The notes: generated from the sequence alone by a model not told the origin. DNA of 64,000 nt from Halomonas dongshanensis (GCF_024790395.1 NZ_JAJISC010000001.1:372001-436000); one strand, 5' to 3'; shown: positions 43,452 through 52,881, counted from the first letter of the stretch. Program-made: numbers and translations.

Positions 43452-44896
43452 TCACGCTCCCATAGCTGTATACGCGTAGCGAAAGGATCGCACTCGACGC
43501 AATCGCCATCGGGCGTCAGGCGTAACACCTGCGGCGACTCGGCCGTATAGCCGGGCCACGAGGGGGTGCCCGCAATGAAACTCACCCACGCGGCGTGGAC
43601 GCGGCAGGCCAAGGCCGTATCGCTGACGCGTTGATGGGGCGGCTGCAGCGCGGTATCCATATTCGGCCGATACCACACGGCACCGAGCTCGGCGCCATGG
43701 GGAGCACCGGTCTCGTCACTGCCCATGGCGCCGTACAAGTACTTCCACACGGGCTGATATCGAGCGTGGGCGCGGGCAAAGCGAATGGCGGGATGCTGGA
43801 ACACCAAATCGCCTGCGATGGCGCGCCAGAGTCCGATTGGGGAGTGCTGGGGCAGTGCCTTGGCGTAACGAGCAACGATGGTGTCTCCGGTCATGCCCAT
43901 CGGCCATACGCGAGGCGCTAGGCGCTGGATGACGGTAGTGAGGTCGATATCCGTAGGCAGGGCCGTCGAGTGGGTGAGATATTCCGCCGTGGTACAACCG
44001 ATCATCATCGGCACCGGAGCGGTTTCGCCGCGTTCGGCAGCTTCCAAAGGATGATAGGGAAGCGACGGGCCAAGAATCGGTACGAACGGCACACCGAGCA
44101 TGGCGGCGGCGCCATCGCGCTCGGTATCGTGATCCGCGTAGCTTTCGTTGCACACTTCGCGCTGTGCCGCTAACAGCGCCGCCAACGGAGCTTCGGGAAG
44201 TTGGGCGGGCGCAACGCCTAGGCGCTGGCTCATCCGTTGCGTTAGCTTTGCGGCGTCTTCAGCGCTTGCAATGGCCGTGGCGGCACCGCTTTGGGGCAGC
44301 GCGCGGGAAAAAAGCCCTCGTGCGGCCGGCATGGCCATGAGAGCGGCGACGGCAAAGCCCCCTGCCGAGCGCCCAGCAAGCGTCACGCGGTTGGGATCAC
44401 CGCCAAAGGCAGCAATGTTGTCGCGCACCCAAGTAAGAGCGCTGATGATATCTAGCAGGCCGCGATTGTCCGGGCAGCCCGGCACGTGGAGAAACCCCAT
44501 GGCGCCCAAGCGGTAATTGACCGTGACTTCGACGATGTTCGAGGCGGCGAAGGCGCCGGATTGCAGTACCGCTTCATTGGCCGAGCCGACGGCATAGCCG
44601 CCGCCGTGAATCCATACCAACACCGGCGCCGCGCCTGTCTCATCGGGCGTGCGAATGTTCAGCGTACGAAAGTCTGCACCGGCAGCAAGCGAAGAGGTCG
44701 CTGCCTGGCCTACGGGGCCATAGGTGGGCAGCTGCGGGCACACCTCGCCCAGCTGTGTCGCATCGCGTACGCCCTCCCAGGACGCAGGCGTAGGCGCTGC
44801 GAAGCGGTTGTTAGCGTTGACGGCTGCGGCGTAGGGAACACTGAGATAGGCCCCTGCGTGGCCGCGTACGGCACCGCTTGTCGTCTGTACGATCAT
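43448..44896 (-). CDS. Type-B carboxylesterase
   Basis: A 482-residue alpha/beta hydrolase of the carboxylesterase/lipase type-B family. The oxyanion loop is HGGGYAVG at 97-104 and the nucleophile is Ser177 in LAGRSAGGFA (usually GESAGG; here Glu is replaced by Arg). There is no signal peptide, so it is cytoplasmic and would hydrolyse an imported ester or carbamate. It overlaps its neighbours at both ends by 4 bp. Confidence 0.9.
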   Translation of the reverse strand: MIVQTTSGAVRGHAGAYLSVPYAAAVNANNRFAAPTPASWEGVRDATQLGEVCPQLPTYGPVGQAATSSLAAGADFRTLNIRTPDETGAAPVLVWIHGGGYAVGSANEAVLQSGAFAASNIVEVTVNYRLGAMGFLHVPGCPDNRGLLDIISALTWVRDNIAAFGGDPNRVTLAGRSAGGFAVAALMAMPAARGLFSRALPQSGAATAIASAEDAAKLTQRMSQRLGVAPAQLPEAPLAALLAAQREVCNESYADHDTERDGAAAMLGVPFVPILGPSLPYHPLEAAERGETAPVPMMIGCTTAEYLTHSTALPTDIDLTTVIQRLAPRVWPMGMTGDTIVARYAKALPQHSPIGLWRAIAGDLVFQHPAIRFARAHARYQPVWKYLYGAMGSDETGAPHGAELGAVWYRPNMDTALQPPHQRVSDTALACRVHAAWVSFIAGTPSWPGYTAESPQVLRLTPDGDCVECDPFATRIQLWERE

Positions 44897-45666
44897 ATCG
44901 CCCGCCGCAAGCCGATCAGGCGTTCGACGAGGACTACCACGGCGATGGAGATCAAGATCAGCACGACCGAAAGCGCGGCGATTTGCGGGTCGGTGGAGTA
45001 TTCGAGATAGCGGTAGATCTCGGTGGGCAGGGTCGAGGTGCGTACCGAGACGATGAACAGCGAAATGACCGCTTCGTCGAAGGAGATCAGGAAGGCGATG
45101 ACGCCGCCTGCGATCAAACCCGGACGCACCAGTGGTAGCGTCACGCGGCGAAAGGCGGTGAACGCAGAGGCGCCGTGAACCCTGGCGGCCTCCTCTACTC
45201 GGCGGTCCACGGCCATCAGGCTCATGGTGATGGTGCGTACGGTATAGGGGATGGTGATGCCAAGATGCGCCAGAGTGATCCCGGCGTAGGTGTCGAGCAG
45301 ACCCACCGGCGAAAGTACCAGCATGAGCCCCACGGCCAGCACGATACTAGGCACCAAGAACGGCGCCAGAACCAGAAAGTTGAGCCCTTCGCGGCCGCGA
45401 AAGCGGTAGCGCACCAACGCCATGGAGAGCAGCATGCCGATCGATACGGCAACGAGTCCCACCACTAAACCGATCACCACGCTGCGACCGAAAGCGGAGA
45501 GAAACGCCTCGTTGGCGAACACCTTGGCGTAGCTGCCAAAGGAGAAACTCGCAGGGGGAAAGGCGAGGTATTGCCGCGTATCGAAAGAGACGATGAAGAC
45601 GACGATGATCGGCGCCAACAAGAATAGATAGAGCAGCGTCAGGCCTAGATTGCGCAGCGTCCTCAT
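44893..45666 (-). CDS. PotC-like ABC transporter permease
   Basis: A 257-residue permease with six helices and the EAA loop EAARVHGASAFTAFRRVTLPLVRPG near residues 158-182. It starts with YLFLLAPIIVVFIVSF, typical of PotC. Part of the polyamine/opine/putrescine-type importer encoded at 44893-48691. Confidence 0.93.
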   Translation of the reverse strand: MRTLRNLGLTLLYLFLLAPIIVVFIVSFDTRQYLAFPPASFSFGSYAKVFANEAFLSAFGRSVVIGLVVGLVAVSIGMLLSMALVRYRFRGREGLNFLVLAPFLVPSIVLAVGLMLVLSPVGLLDTYAGITLAHLGITIPYTVRTITMSLMAVDRRVEEAARVHGASAFTAFRRVTLPLVRPGLIAGGVIAFLISFDEAVISLFIVSVRTSTLPTEIYRYLEYSTDPQIAALSVVLILISIAVVVLVERLIGLRRAI

Positions 45667-45667
45667 A

Positions 45668-46543
45668 TCACTCCTCCAGACGGCGCAGAGCGCGTTGATA
45701 GATCACGATGACCGAAGAGAACAGCACCAGTAGCACGATGGATAGCGCCGCTGCTAGGGGCCAGTTGAGCGTGACGGTGGCCTCGTTGAAGACCTCGGTG
45801 CCCAATACGAATACGCGGCCGCCGCCCATCAGGCGAGGGGTGACGAAAGATGAGATCGCCATGACGAAGACCAGCAACGCTCCGGTCAGTATGCCCGGTA
45901 GCGATAGCGGCAAAATGATGCGCCAGAACACACGCAGGCGATTGGCGCCCAGCATGGCGGCCGCTTCTTCCAACTGCGTCGAGAGCCGTCCGAACCCGGC
46001 CAGCATGGCCAAGATGGCGTAGGGCATGAGGATTTCCACCAGCGCCACGGTTGCGCCGAAGCTGTTGTTGGAGAGCCGCAGCGGTGTGTCGATGAGCGAA
46101 AGCGCCTGCAGCGAGCCATTGACCACGCCGCGGTCACCGAGGATGACCATCCAGCCATAAGTGCGCACCACGGCGGAGGTCAAAAGCGGTGCCACCGCCA
46201 GCGCCGTCAGCACGCCCCGCCAGCGGCTCTGGGTGCGGGCGAGAAAGAGCGCAATGGGGTAGCCCAAGAGCACGGCAAAAAAGCTCACCGCCACGCCCAG
46301 CGTCAGGGTGTTAAGCGCCACACGCCAGTAGAACGGGTCGGTCACGGCAGCAAGATAGTGAGTAAGGGTCCAACCGCCGCCGAAGGCGGCCATGACCGAA
46401 TCGGAAAACGATGCCCGAAATAGCCACGCCATGGGCAGGATGAAGGTCGCCAGCAGCGCCAAAAGGCCAGGCGCGAGCAAAACGAGCAGCAGCCCGCGAT
46501 GACGCCGCTTGGGGGGCGTGCTCGAAAGAGTCGGGGTACTCAT
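45668..46543 (-). CDS. PotB-like ABC transporter permease
   Basis: A 291-residue permease with an N-terminal hydrophobic segment LVLLAPGLLALLATFILPMAW and the EAA loop EEAAAMLGANRLRVFWRIILPLSLPG. The start at 46543 follows 10 bp after the ATPase stop; an upstream in-frame ATG at 46618 would overlap the ATPase and lacks similarity. An out-of-frame ATGAGTACC precedes it, a curious duplication of the true start sequence. Confidence 0.9.
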   Translation of the reverse strand: MSTPTLSSTPPKRRHRGLLLVLLAPGLLALLATFILPMAWLFRASFSDSVMAAFGGGWTLTHYLAAVTDPFYWRVALNTLTLGVAVSFFAVLLGYPIALFLARTQSRWRGVLTALAVAPLLTSAVVRTYGWMVILGDRGVVNGSLQALSLIDTPLRLSNNSFGATVALVEILMPYAILAMLAGFGRLSTQLEEAAAMLGANRLRVFWRIILPLSLPGILTGALLVFVMAISSFVTPRLMGGGRVFVLGTEVFNEATVTLNWPLAAALSIVLLVLFSSVIVIYQRALRRLEE

Positions 46544-46553
46544 GTAACGGTAC

Positions 46554-47645
46554 TCATATGGCCGGGTCCATGGGCGGCGACGCCTCGGCACCAACGAGGG
46601 TGACGTCCTCGGGGGCAACGCTCAACGTTACCTGTTGGCCGCGTTCGGGCAGAGCACCCGCGTGGGTGGGAATGTCGGCCTGCAGCCGCACGCCCTGAGC
46701 CGCAACGGTAATCGACATGAGCTGGCCGCGATAAACGACGTTCTCCACGCGCCCGGCGAAGCGATTGACGCCGCCACTCCCTGCCTCTACCAGCGCCAAG
46801 CGGTGCGGGCGCACGAGCAGCCGAACGCGACTGCCGTGCGCTGCTTCTCCGACGAAGCGCACGGCGCCGACACCCTCGACCTGGGCTTCGCCCCGCCCGG
46901 TGGTTTGGCCGGTGAGGAAATTACCTGCGCCGATGAACGAGGCAACGAAATCGGTCTGCGGGCGGTCGAAAATCTCCCGTGGCGAGCCGATCTGCTCTAG
47001 TTTGCCCGCCGACATCACCGCCAAGCGGTCGGCCATCGATAGCGCTTCATCCTGGTCGTGGGTGACGAAGATAGCGGTAACACCGGTGCGATTTTGAATC
47101 TCGCGGATTTCATCGCGCATCTCGTCACGCAGCTTGGCGTCGAGGTTCGAGAGCGGCTCGTCCAGCAGCAAAAGCTCGGGCTCGATCACCAGCGAACGGG
47201 CGATGGCGCAGCGCTGCTGCTGGCCGCCCGAAAGCTGGGTGATGCGCCGGTCGCCAAGGCCGGTGAGTTTGACCAGATCGAGCGCGCGTTTGACCTTTTC
47301 CACACGCTCGGCCTTGGCCACGCCTCGCATCTCCAGCCCAAAAGCGATGTTTTCGGCAACGCTCAGGTGCGGAAACAGGGCATAAGCCTGAAACACCATG
47401 CCCATGTTGCGCTTGTGCACGGGGATTTGTGAAATTTCCCGGCCGTTCAGGCGGATGGAGCCCGAACTCGGCGCTACGAGCCCGGCGATCATGCGCAGCA
47501 TGGTGGTCTTGCCGCAGCCTGACGGCCCCAGTAGTGCCAGCATCTCGCCGCGAGGCAGCGAGAAGCCGACGTCGTCTACCGAGGGCGCGCTGGCGCCGGG
47601 GTAGGTCTTGACCAGATGCTCGACGATGACATGGCTGTCGGTCAC
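46554..47645 (-). CDS. PotA-like ABC transporter ATPase
   Basis: A 363-residue ATPase: Walker A GPSGCGKTT, signature LSGGQQQRCAIARSL, Walker B LLLLDEPLSNLD, and a C-terminal TOBE_2 domain from about residue 285. The start is GTG at 47645 with GAGG 8 bp upstream, giving VTDSHVIVEHLVKTYPG as the N-terminus. An upstream ATG at 47732 lies inside the binding-protein gene and is rejected. Confidence 0.92.
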   Translation of the reverse strand: MTDSHVIVEHLVKTYPGASAPSVDDVGFSLPRGEMLALLGPSGCGKTTMLRMIAGLVAPSSGSIRLNGREISQIPVHKRNMGMVFQAYALFPHLSVAENIAFGLEMRGVAKAERVEKVKRALDLVKLTGLGDRRITQLSGGQQQRCAIARSLVIEPELLLLDEPLSNLDAKLRDEMRDEIREIQNRTGVTAIFVTHDQDEALSMADRLAVMSAGKLEQIGSPREIFDRPQTDFVASFIGAGNFLTGQTTGRGEAQVEGVGAVRFVGEAAHGSRVRLLVRPHRLALVEAGSGGVNRFAGRVENVVYRGQLMSITVAAQGVRLQADIPTHAGALPERGQQVTLSVAPEDVTLVGAEASPPMDPAI

Positions 47646-47659
47646 GGCAGAAGCCTCTT

Positions 47660-48691
47660 TCAGTTGACGGCGATGACTTCGCGGTTGATGCGCTGAATCC
47701 AGCGTGCGTAGCGCTCGGCAACCCAGGGCCAATCCAGGGTCATCTGAGCCTCTTGTGCTTCGGGGCTACCGTAGATGCGCTGGGCCACCTCGGGGTCGAG
47801 CTCCACCTGGGTATTCACCGGGCCATAGAAACTCTGCTCGGCAAAGGCAGTCTGCGCTTCGGCGCCCAGGGCGTAGTCGATGAACGTCTGAGCGGCGTCG
47901 GCGTGCTGGGAGCCTTCGATTAGATTGATGGTGTTGGTCTGGCCGATGGAGCCTTCGACGGGGGCGGCGACGCCGATGATGCCGTCTTGGGTATCATGGA
48001 GATACTGCGAGCGGCCGTTCCAGCAGATGGAAAGATCCACCTCGCCGGACTGGACGACGGCGTAGCAGTCGGGGGCCGGATCCCAGGTGAGTACGTTGGG
48101 CGCGAAGGCGTTCATCGCCTCGATGCCGGGATCGATGCTCTCCTTGTAGTCGCCACCGGCAACGTGGGTCAGAATTGGCAGCAAAATGACGCCTCGGGTA
48201 TCGCCCAAGCGAGCCGCGATGCGCCCTTTGTATTTGGGGTCGGCCAGGTCGTTCCAGGAGGTTGGCGGCTCGCTCACCGTCTCGGTGTTGTAGAGAATGG
48301 CGAGGTTGTCCTGAGAGAAGGCAATGGTGCGGTCACCGTTGATCCGCGCCCAGTCGGGCTGATGGGCCAGATTAGGCACGCTCGCTTCGTCCAGCGCGGC
48401 GAACAGACCGGCCTCGTTGGCGGTGATCGCCACCGAGACGTCGATCAGGGCGACGTCGATGGTGGGGTTGCGCGCCTGACGACGTAGCAGGGCCAGGGTC
48501 TCGGCCGAGTTACGCGACGGCTGGTAGTTCACCGTAATATCCGGGTGGGCCGCCTCGAAGGGCTCGATCACCAGGCGCTGGTAGTTGTCGGCGAAGACAC
48601 CGGAAAAGCCGATGACGTTGATCTCTTCCTGCGCCTGGGCCGTGCCCGCGGCGGCGAGGAGTACTGCAAGGGGAAGATAGCGTGCTTTCAT
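47660..48691 (-). CDS. PotD-like ABC substrate-binding protein
   Basis: A 343-residue periplasmic binding protein with a signal peptide ending near AAGTAQAQEE. It matches the spermidine/putrescine-type SBP family (ADNYQRLVIEPFEAAHPDITV, then TSWNDLADPKYKGRIA). The ligand aspartates of true PotD cannot be confirmed by eye, so the substrate may be another amine or a small aromatic compound. AAGGAG precedes the ATG; an ATG at 48757 is upstream, inside the M19 gene, and is rejected. Confidence 0.9.
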   Translation of the reverse strand: MKARYLPLAVLLAAAGTAQAQEEINVIGFSGVFADNYQRLVIEPFEAAHPDITVNYQPSRNSAETLALLRRQARNPTIDVALIDVSVAITANEAGLFAALDEASVPNLAHQPDWARINGDRTIAFSQDNLAILYNTETVSEPPTSWNDLADPKYKGRIAARLGDTRGVILLPILTHVAGGDYKESIDPGIEAMNAFAPNVLTWDPAPDCYAVVQSGEVDLSICWNGRSQYLHDTQDGIIGVAAPVEGSIGQTNTINLIEGSQHADAAQTFIDYALGAEAQTAFAEQSFYGPVNTQVELDPEVAQRIYGSPEAQEAQMTLDWPWVAERYARWIQRINREVIAVN

Positions 48692-48704
48692 ATCCGTTGC
48701 TCCT

Positions 48705-49724
48705 TCAGTCTGCTGACGGGGTCCAGGCGACGTCGAACAGACGCAGCCAGTTTTCACCTAGGATCTTGCTTACGTTCTGCTCGCCCCAGCCGCGTGCCAG
48801 CATGCGGGCGGTCATGTTGGGCATGTCGGTCATGCGGCGCACGCCCAGGGGTTTGTTGATCTTCACGCTGCCGAATTCGGTCAGGGTACGCGCCGTGCCC
48901 TTATCGCGGTTGGCCCAGAGCAGCCATTCGGAGGGGCGTGGGCGGTCGAGTGAGAAGTCGGTGCCGATACCGACGTGGTCGACGCCCACGAGGTCGATGA
49001 CGTGTTCCATGGCATCGAGCACGTCTTCCACGGTGGCATCATTGCCCGCTTTGAGCCCTGGCGCAAAGAAGCTGGTGCCGATCAGCCCGCCTTTTTCGGC
49101 GCAGGCAAGAAACAGATCGTCGTTCTTGTTGCGCTTGACGTCGTGCAGCGCGCGCGGCAGCACGTGGCTGATGCACACTGGCGCCTTGGAGTGGGCGATG
49201 GTGTCGGCCGAGGTCTTGTCACCCACATGGCTCAAATCGCACAGCACGCCAAGGCGGTTCATCTCGCTGACCACTTCGCGGCCGAAGCCGGTCAGGCCAC
49301 CGTCGTTCTCTTCCAGGTAGCCCGCACCGGAGTAATTCTGGGTGTTGTAGGTCAACTGCATGATGTTGACCCCGAGATCCTTGAAGATCTCGACGTAGTC
49401 GAGCTTGTCTTCCAGCGGCGAGGTGTTCTGCCAGCCGAGGATGATGCCCACACGCCCCTCCTGCTTGGCGGTGTGGATGTCGGCTACGCTGCGCACCGGG
49501 CGCAGAATGTCGGCGTTTTCGCGCAAATAGCGCTTCCACATCGAAACGTAGCCAATGCCTTCGCGGAAGTTCTCCCACAGCACGGTGGAGACGTTGATCG
49601 CGGTCAGGCCGCTTGCGTGCATCTCCTCGAAGATCGGCCGCCCCCAAAGGCAGGTTTGCAGGCCATCGACGATGATGCTGCGGTCATGCAGCGCTTGGGC
49701 ATCGGCAGGTACGGCGGTGGTCAT
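48705..49724 (-). CDS. M19 (renal dipeptidase)-family protein lacking the canonical first metal site
   Basis: A 339-residue TIM-barrel protein of the membrane dipeptidase family. Two conserved zinc histidines are in place, His166 in CDLSHVGDKT and His187 in CISHVLPRAL, and GIGTDFSLDRP is present. The usual DGHND near the N-terminus is DGLQT (residues 20-24), and the bridging Glu position in GVEG reads GWQN (Gln99), so one zinc site is lost. This suggests a mononuclear or altered hydrolase acting on something other than a dipeptide. No signal peptide is seen. ATGA overlaps with the DsbA-fold gene. Confidence 0.85.
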   Translation of the reverse strand: MTTAVPADAQALHDRSIIVDGLQTCLWGRPIFEEMHASGLTAINVSTVLWENFREGIGYVSMWKRYLRENADILRPVRSVADIHTAKQEGRVGIILGWQNTSPLEDKLDYVEIFKDLGVNIMQLTYNTQNYSGAGYLEENDGGLTGFGREVVSEMNRLGVLCDLSHVGDKTSADTIAHSKAPVCISHVLPRALHDVKRNKNDDLFLACAEKGGLIGTSFFAPGLKAGNDATVEDVLDAMEHVIDLVGVDHVGIGTDFSLDRPRPSEWLLWANRDKGTARTLTEFGSVKINKPLGVRRMTDMPNMTARMLARGWGEQNVSKILGENWLRLFDVAWTPSAD

Positions 49725-50335
49725 GAGATGGGCTCCTTCACGTTGGCCAGGGCGCGGGCGACGAAATCGAGGCGATCTTGGCCCCAGAACAGTTCATCGT
49801 TCACGACATAGGTGGGGGTGCCGAAAATACCGCGCCGCTCGGCTTCGGTCAGGTTAGCCTGCCAGTCGGCAACGATCTCGGGCGGTTGCGGGTCGCGCAC
49901 TAGCGCCGCGCCTTGTTCGCCCAACGTTTGCATGGCGAGCGCCTTTAGCGTCGCGAGGTCGGCGATGTCGCGCTCTTCCGCCCAAAGGGCACGCTGAATG
50001 GCGAACGAGAAGTCAGCGGCATCGAAACCTGCCTTTTGCACCGCGATCACCGCCTGGGCGGCGGTCTCGATGGTACGGCAGGGGTAGTGCTTCGGCGTTA
50101 GATTTAGCGCAATGCCCAGGTGTTTGCGCCAGCGGTCGAGCTCCACGGCATGATAGCGCTGGCGGTCATCCGGCCGAGTACGCAACGGAATGCCGCCGTT
50201 GGCTTCGATGATGCGAATGGGGCGTAGAACGAGTCTGGCGCCCGCCTCACGGGCAATGCGCACAATGCGCTGGGCGCCAAAGTAGGCCCAAGGGGATGAC
50301 ATACCGTAGAAGGCCTGCAAAACGGGTTCAGACAT
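49721..50335 (-). CDS. DsbA-fold 2-hydroxychromene-2-carboxylate isomerase-family protein
   Basis: A 204-residue kappa-class glutathione transferase / HCCA isomerase-like protein. The N-terminus has QAFYGMSSPWAYFGAQR, with the catalytic serine in the SSPWxYxG motif in place of a DsbA CxxC, and the C-terminus has GTPTYVVNDELFWGQDRLD. Members isomerise aromatic ring-cleavage products or conjugate glutathione. The start at 50335 overlaps the monooxygenase stop; the long upstream in-frame extension to 50482 lies in that gene and is rejected. Confidence 0.88.
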   Translation of the reverse strand: MSEPVLQAFYGMSSPWAYFGAQRIVRIAREAGARLVLRPIRIIEANGGIPLRTRPDDRQRYHAVELDRWRKHLGIALNLTPKHYPCRTIETAAQAVIAVQKAGFDAADFSFAIQRALWAEERDIADLATLKALAMQTLGEQGAALVRDPQPPEIVADWQANLTEAERRGIFGTPTYVVNDELFWGQDRLDFVARALANVKEPIS

Positions 50336-51740
50336 GCGGCGGCTCCCCAGCGTCGGCATCGGTGAATTCATCGCCCAGCAGTTCGGGCGTGGTGTAGTCG
50401 TGAAAGCGCTGTAGGTGCAGCGCGCTCTCCTCGACGAAAAGCGAGCGGGCGATCCCTTGAGCCAGGCGCATGGCGCCTTCACCGATAGAAGGCACGCCGC
50501 TGGTGATCTTGCCGTGGCTGGGTACGGCCGGGAAGGCGAAGCAGTGTACGTGACCGACGTTATCGCCTTCGGCGCGGGGCAAAAACTCGAAAGCGGGGCC
50601 GAGGTAGGGCATCGAGGCCAGACCTGCGTGGGTCATGTCGGCGGGCGGTGTGTAGGCGTCGCGCCATCGCCGTACGCGGCCATCCAGGGCGGCGAACTCC
50701 GGGCGCTGGGCGAAATCGACCGAAAAGCCGGTGGCAAAAATGACGAAGTCGACCGCATAGCGCCCCTTGGGGGTGGTTAGCGCGACTTCACCGTTCGTTT
50801 CGCTCAGATCGAGCAGCGGGCTTGCCAGGTGAAAGCGTGCGTTGGCGTGGCGCGAGACGCGCAGCACGCTATGACGCGGCGGTGGAATCTGGGCACGCTC
50901 ACCCTCGACCATGAAGGCCCACTTCAGTGCGTCGGGCAGGCCGAGATAGCCATGGGTCATGCCTTGGCTGCCGATACCGGTAAACTTGTCCACGCGGGGA
51001 ATATCGGGGCGGCGCACGAAGATATCGACCGTTGCCGCGCCCGCTTCGAGCGCGGCAGCAGCATTGTCCATGGCCGAGGCACCGGCGCCCACGACCGCAA
51101 CGCGGCGCCCTTTGAGCGCGGCCATGTCGATCATATCGGCGCCATGGGCACGAAAGCGCGGGGGCAAGCGGTGTGCTACGTCGGGAAGGGAGGGCGCTCC
51201 GAGACCGTCGAGCCCGGTTGCAATCACTACCCGCCGCGCCGTCAGCGTCTCGCTGCCTGCCGTAACGTGCACCACGTCACCCTCAGGAACCACCGCCGTC
51301 ACCGGCGTATCGTTCACCAGCGGCAGAGCCAAAACGCGGCGATACCAGACGAGGTAGGCCATCCACTGCTGGCGCGGAATCAAGCCGAGCGCGTTCCAAG
51401 CCTCAACGCCGAACTGGGCTTCGTACCAGGCGCGAAAGGTGAGCGAGGGAATGCCCAGCGCCGTGCCTGCTGCTTCCTTGCGCGTGCGCAGCGTTTCCAT
51501 TCGCGCGTAGGTTACCCAGGGCCCTTCGCGCCCGGCGGGGGCGCGGTCGAAGCCGCGGATATTCTCGATTCCCACGCGCCGTAGCGCCGCCAGCGCCGTT
51601 AGCCCCAGCACGCCACCGCCAATGACTGCCACGTCCAGCACGTTAGCGCGCTCGGGCACCCACGCCTTGGGAGGAAGATTGAGCCACGCCATCTCTTGCG
51701 AGACGCGTGCTTCGAGTTGGTCGAGCCCAGACACAGACAT
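50328..51740 (-). CDS. Flavin-dependent NAD(P)H monooxygenase (FMO/BVMO-like)
   Basis: A 470-residue protein with two dinucleotide-binding motifs: FAD site VIGGGVLGLTALAAL near residues 35-49 and NADPH site VAVVGAGASAMDNAAAAL near 213-230. A DFVIFATGFSVDF motif (the FMO ATG-type signature) is near residue 329. It probably oxygenates the imported compound at nitrogen, sulfur or carbon. First gene of the nine-gene operon; an AT-rich promoter region with imperfect palindromes precedes it. Confidence 0.9.
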   Translation of the reverse strand: MSVSGLDQLEARVSQEMAWLNLPPKAWVPERANVLDVAVIGGGVLGLTALAALRRVGIENIRGFDRAPAGREGPWVTYARMETLRTRKEAAGTALGIPSLTFRAWYEAQFGVEAWNALGLIPRQQWMAYLVWYRRVLALPLVNDTPVTAVVPEGDVVHVTAGSETLTARRVVIATGLDGLGAPSLPDVAHRLPPRFRAHGADMIDMAALKGRRVAVVGAGASAMDNAAAALEAGAATVDIFVRRPDIPRVDKFTGIGSQGMTHGYLGLPDALKWAFMVEGERAQIPPPRHSVLRVSRHANARFHLASPLLDLSETNGEVALTTPKGRYAVDFVIFATGFSVDFAQRPEFAALDGRVRRWRDAYTPPADMTHAGLASMPYLGPAFEFLPRAEGDNVGHVHCFAFPAVPSHGKITSGVPSIGEGAMRLAQGIARSLFVEESALHLQRFHDYTTPELLGDEFTDADAGEPPHV

Positions 51741-51754
51741 GATCGGTCGCCATG

Positions 51755-51800
51755 ATGCTATTTGCCAATAGTAAATCGAGTATCATGCATAAAAGGCAAT
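51755..51800 (-). promoter_or_regulatory. AT-rich promoter/operator region of the nine-gene operon
   Basis: Between the agmatinase stop and the monooxygenase ATG lie ATTTGCCAATAGTAAAT (51759-51775) and ATGCATAAAAGGCAAT (51785-51800). Both are imperfect T-N11-A palindromes; the second shares the AAAAGGCAA half-site with 38236-38254. Probably bound by the operon's LysR regulator. Confidence 0.4.
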
Positions 51801-51822
51801 TATATCAAACTGACTTTTCGTT

Positions 51823-52767
51823 CTATTGGCGAGGGTCAACCACCCTCCACACCCGCTTTCCCGCCGCCAGTACGTACAAAAACTCAAGCCCCAAGGTCGC
51901 GGCGGCGAGTGACGTGATATCGCCGTGATCATAAGCGGGGTTCACTTCCACCACGTCCATGCCGACAAGTTCCATGCCGACCATGCCGCGTAGCACCTTT
52001 AGCATCAGGTCGGTGCTCATGCCGCCGCACACCGGCGTGCCGGTGCCGGGGGCGAAGGCGGGGTCGAGGCCGTCGATATCGAGGCTGATATAGGCGGGGT
52101 GATGGCCCACGCGCGCGCGGATACGCTCCAGTACCGCTTTCGGGCCGTGGTCGTTGACCCAGTCGGCGTCGAGCACCTCATAAGGATGGTTCTGGCGGTC
52201 GTAGCTCGTGCGAATGCCGATCTGCAGCGAATGCTCGGGCACCACCAGGCCCTCTTTCAGGGCGTGGTGGAAGATGGTGCCGTGGTCGAAGCGGGTGCCC
52301 TGCTCATAGGTATCGGTGTGGGCGTCGAAATGAATCAACGCCAGCGGGCCGTGTTCGCGGGCATGTGCCCGCAAAAGCGGCAGGCTAATGTAATGGTCGC
52401 CGCCGAGTGTGAGCATCTTCTTGCCCGCGGCGAGCCAGCGCTCGGCATGACCTTCCAGGTTGTCGACCAGGCTTTCGGGTTCGCCGTAGGCGTAGTCCAG
52501 GTTGCCTGCGTCGCATACGTTCAGCCGCTCTTCCAGGGCGAAGTCCCAAGGCCAGCGCTTGCCTTCCCAGATCAAGTTGGCCGTGGCTTGGCGAATAGCG
52601 TTGGGGCCCATGCGCGTGCCTGCTCTGCCAGAACAGGCCAGATCAAACGGTACGCCGCTGACCACGACCTCGGCATCGCTTGCCTTGGGGTCGCTCTCGC
52701 GGGGAACGTTCATGAAAGCGGAAATCACGTCGCCAAAAAGGCTGGGCATGGTCTGCGACTGGCTCAC
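51823..52767 (-). CDS. speB: Agmatinase / ureohydrolase
   Basis: A 314-residue member of the arginase-agmatinase family that releases urea from agmatine or a related guanidino compound using two Mn ions. Metal ligands are seen in GGDHYIS (122-128), HFDAHTDTYE (146-155) and SLDIDGLDPAFAPGTGTP in the C-terminal half, then EVNP. The start is taken as GTG at 52767 because AGGAG lies 8 bp upstream and the length then equals the family norm; an ATG at 52830 would add 21 residues. It is divergent from a LysR gene. Guanidinobutyrase is an alternative. Confidence 0.9.
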   Translation of the reverse strand: MSQSQTMPSLFGDVISAFMNVPRESDPKASDAEVVVSGVPFDLACSGRAGTRMGPNAIRQATANLIWEGKRWPWDFALEERLNVCDAGNLDYAYGEPESLVDNLEGHAERWLAAGKKMLTLGGDHYISLPLLRAHAREHGPLALIHFDAHTDTYEQGTRFDHGTIFHHALKEGLVVPEHSLQIGIRTSYDRQNHPYEVLDADWVNDHGPKAVLERIRARVGHHPAYISLDIDGLDPAFAPGTGTPVCGGMSTDLMLKVLRGMVGMELVGMDVVEVNPAYDHGDITSLAAATLGLEFLYVLAAGKRVWRVVDPRQ

Positions 52768-52881
52768 CGTCAAGATCTCCTGAAAGGGTGTCGGTCGAAA
52801 GGAGGCAGACGATAAGGAATTCTTGGGCATAAATTAAATGAATGTTTAGAATCTGATCATTCGTCTTGTGAATGGTGTTTT

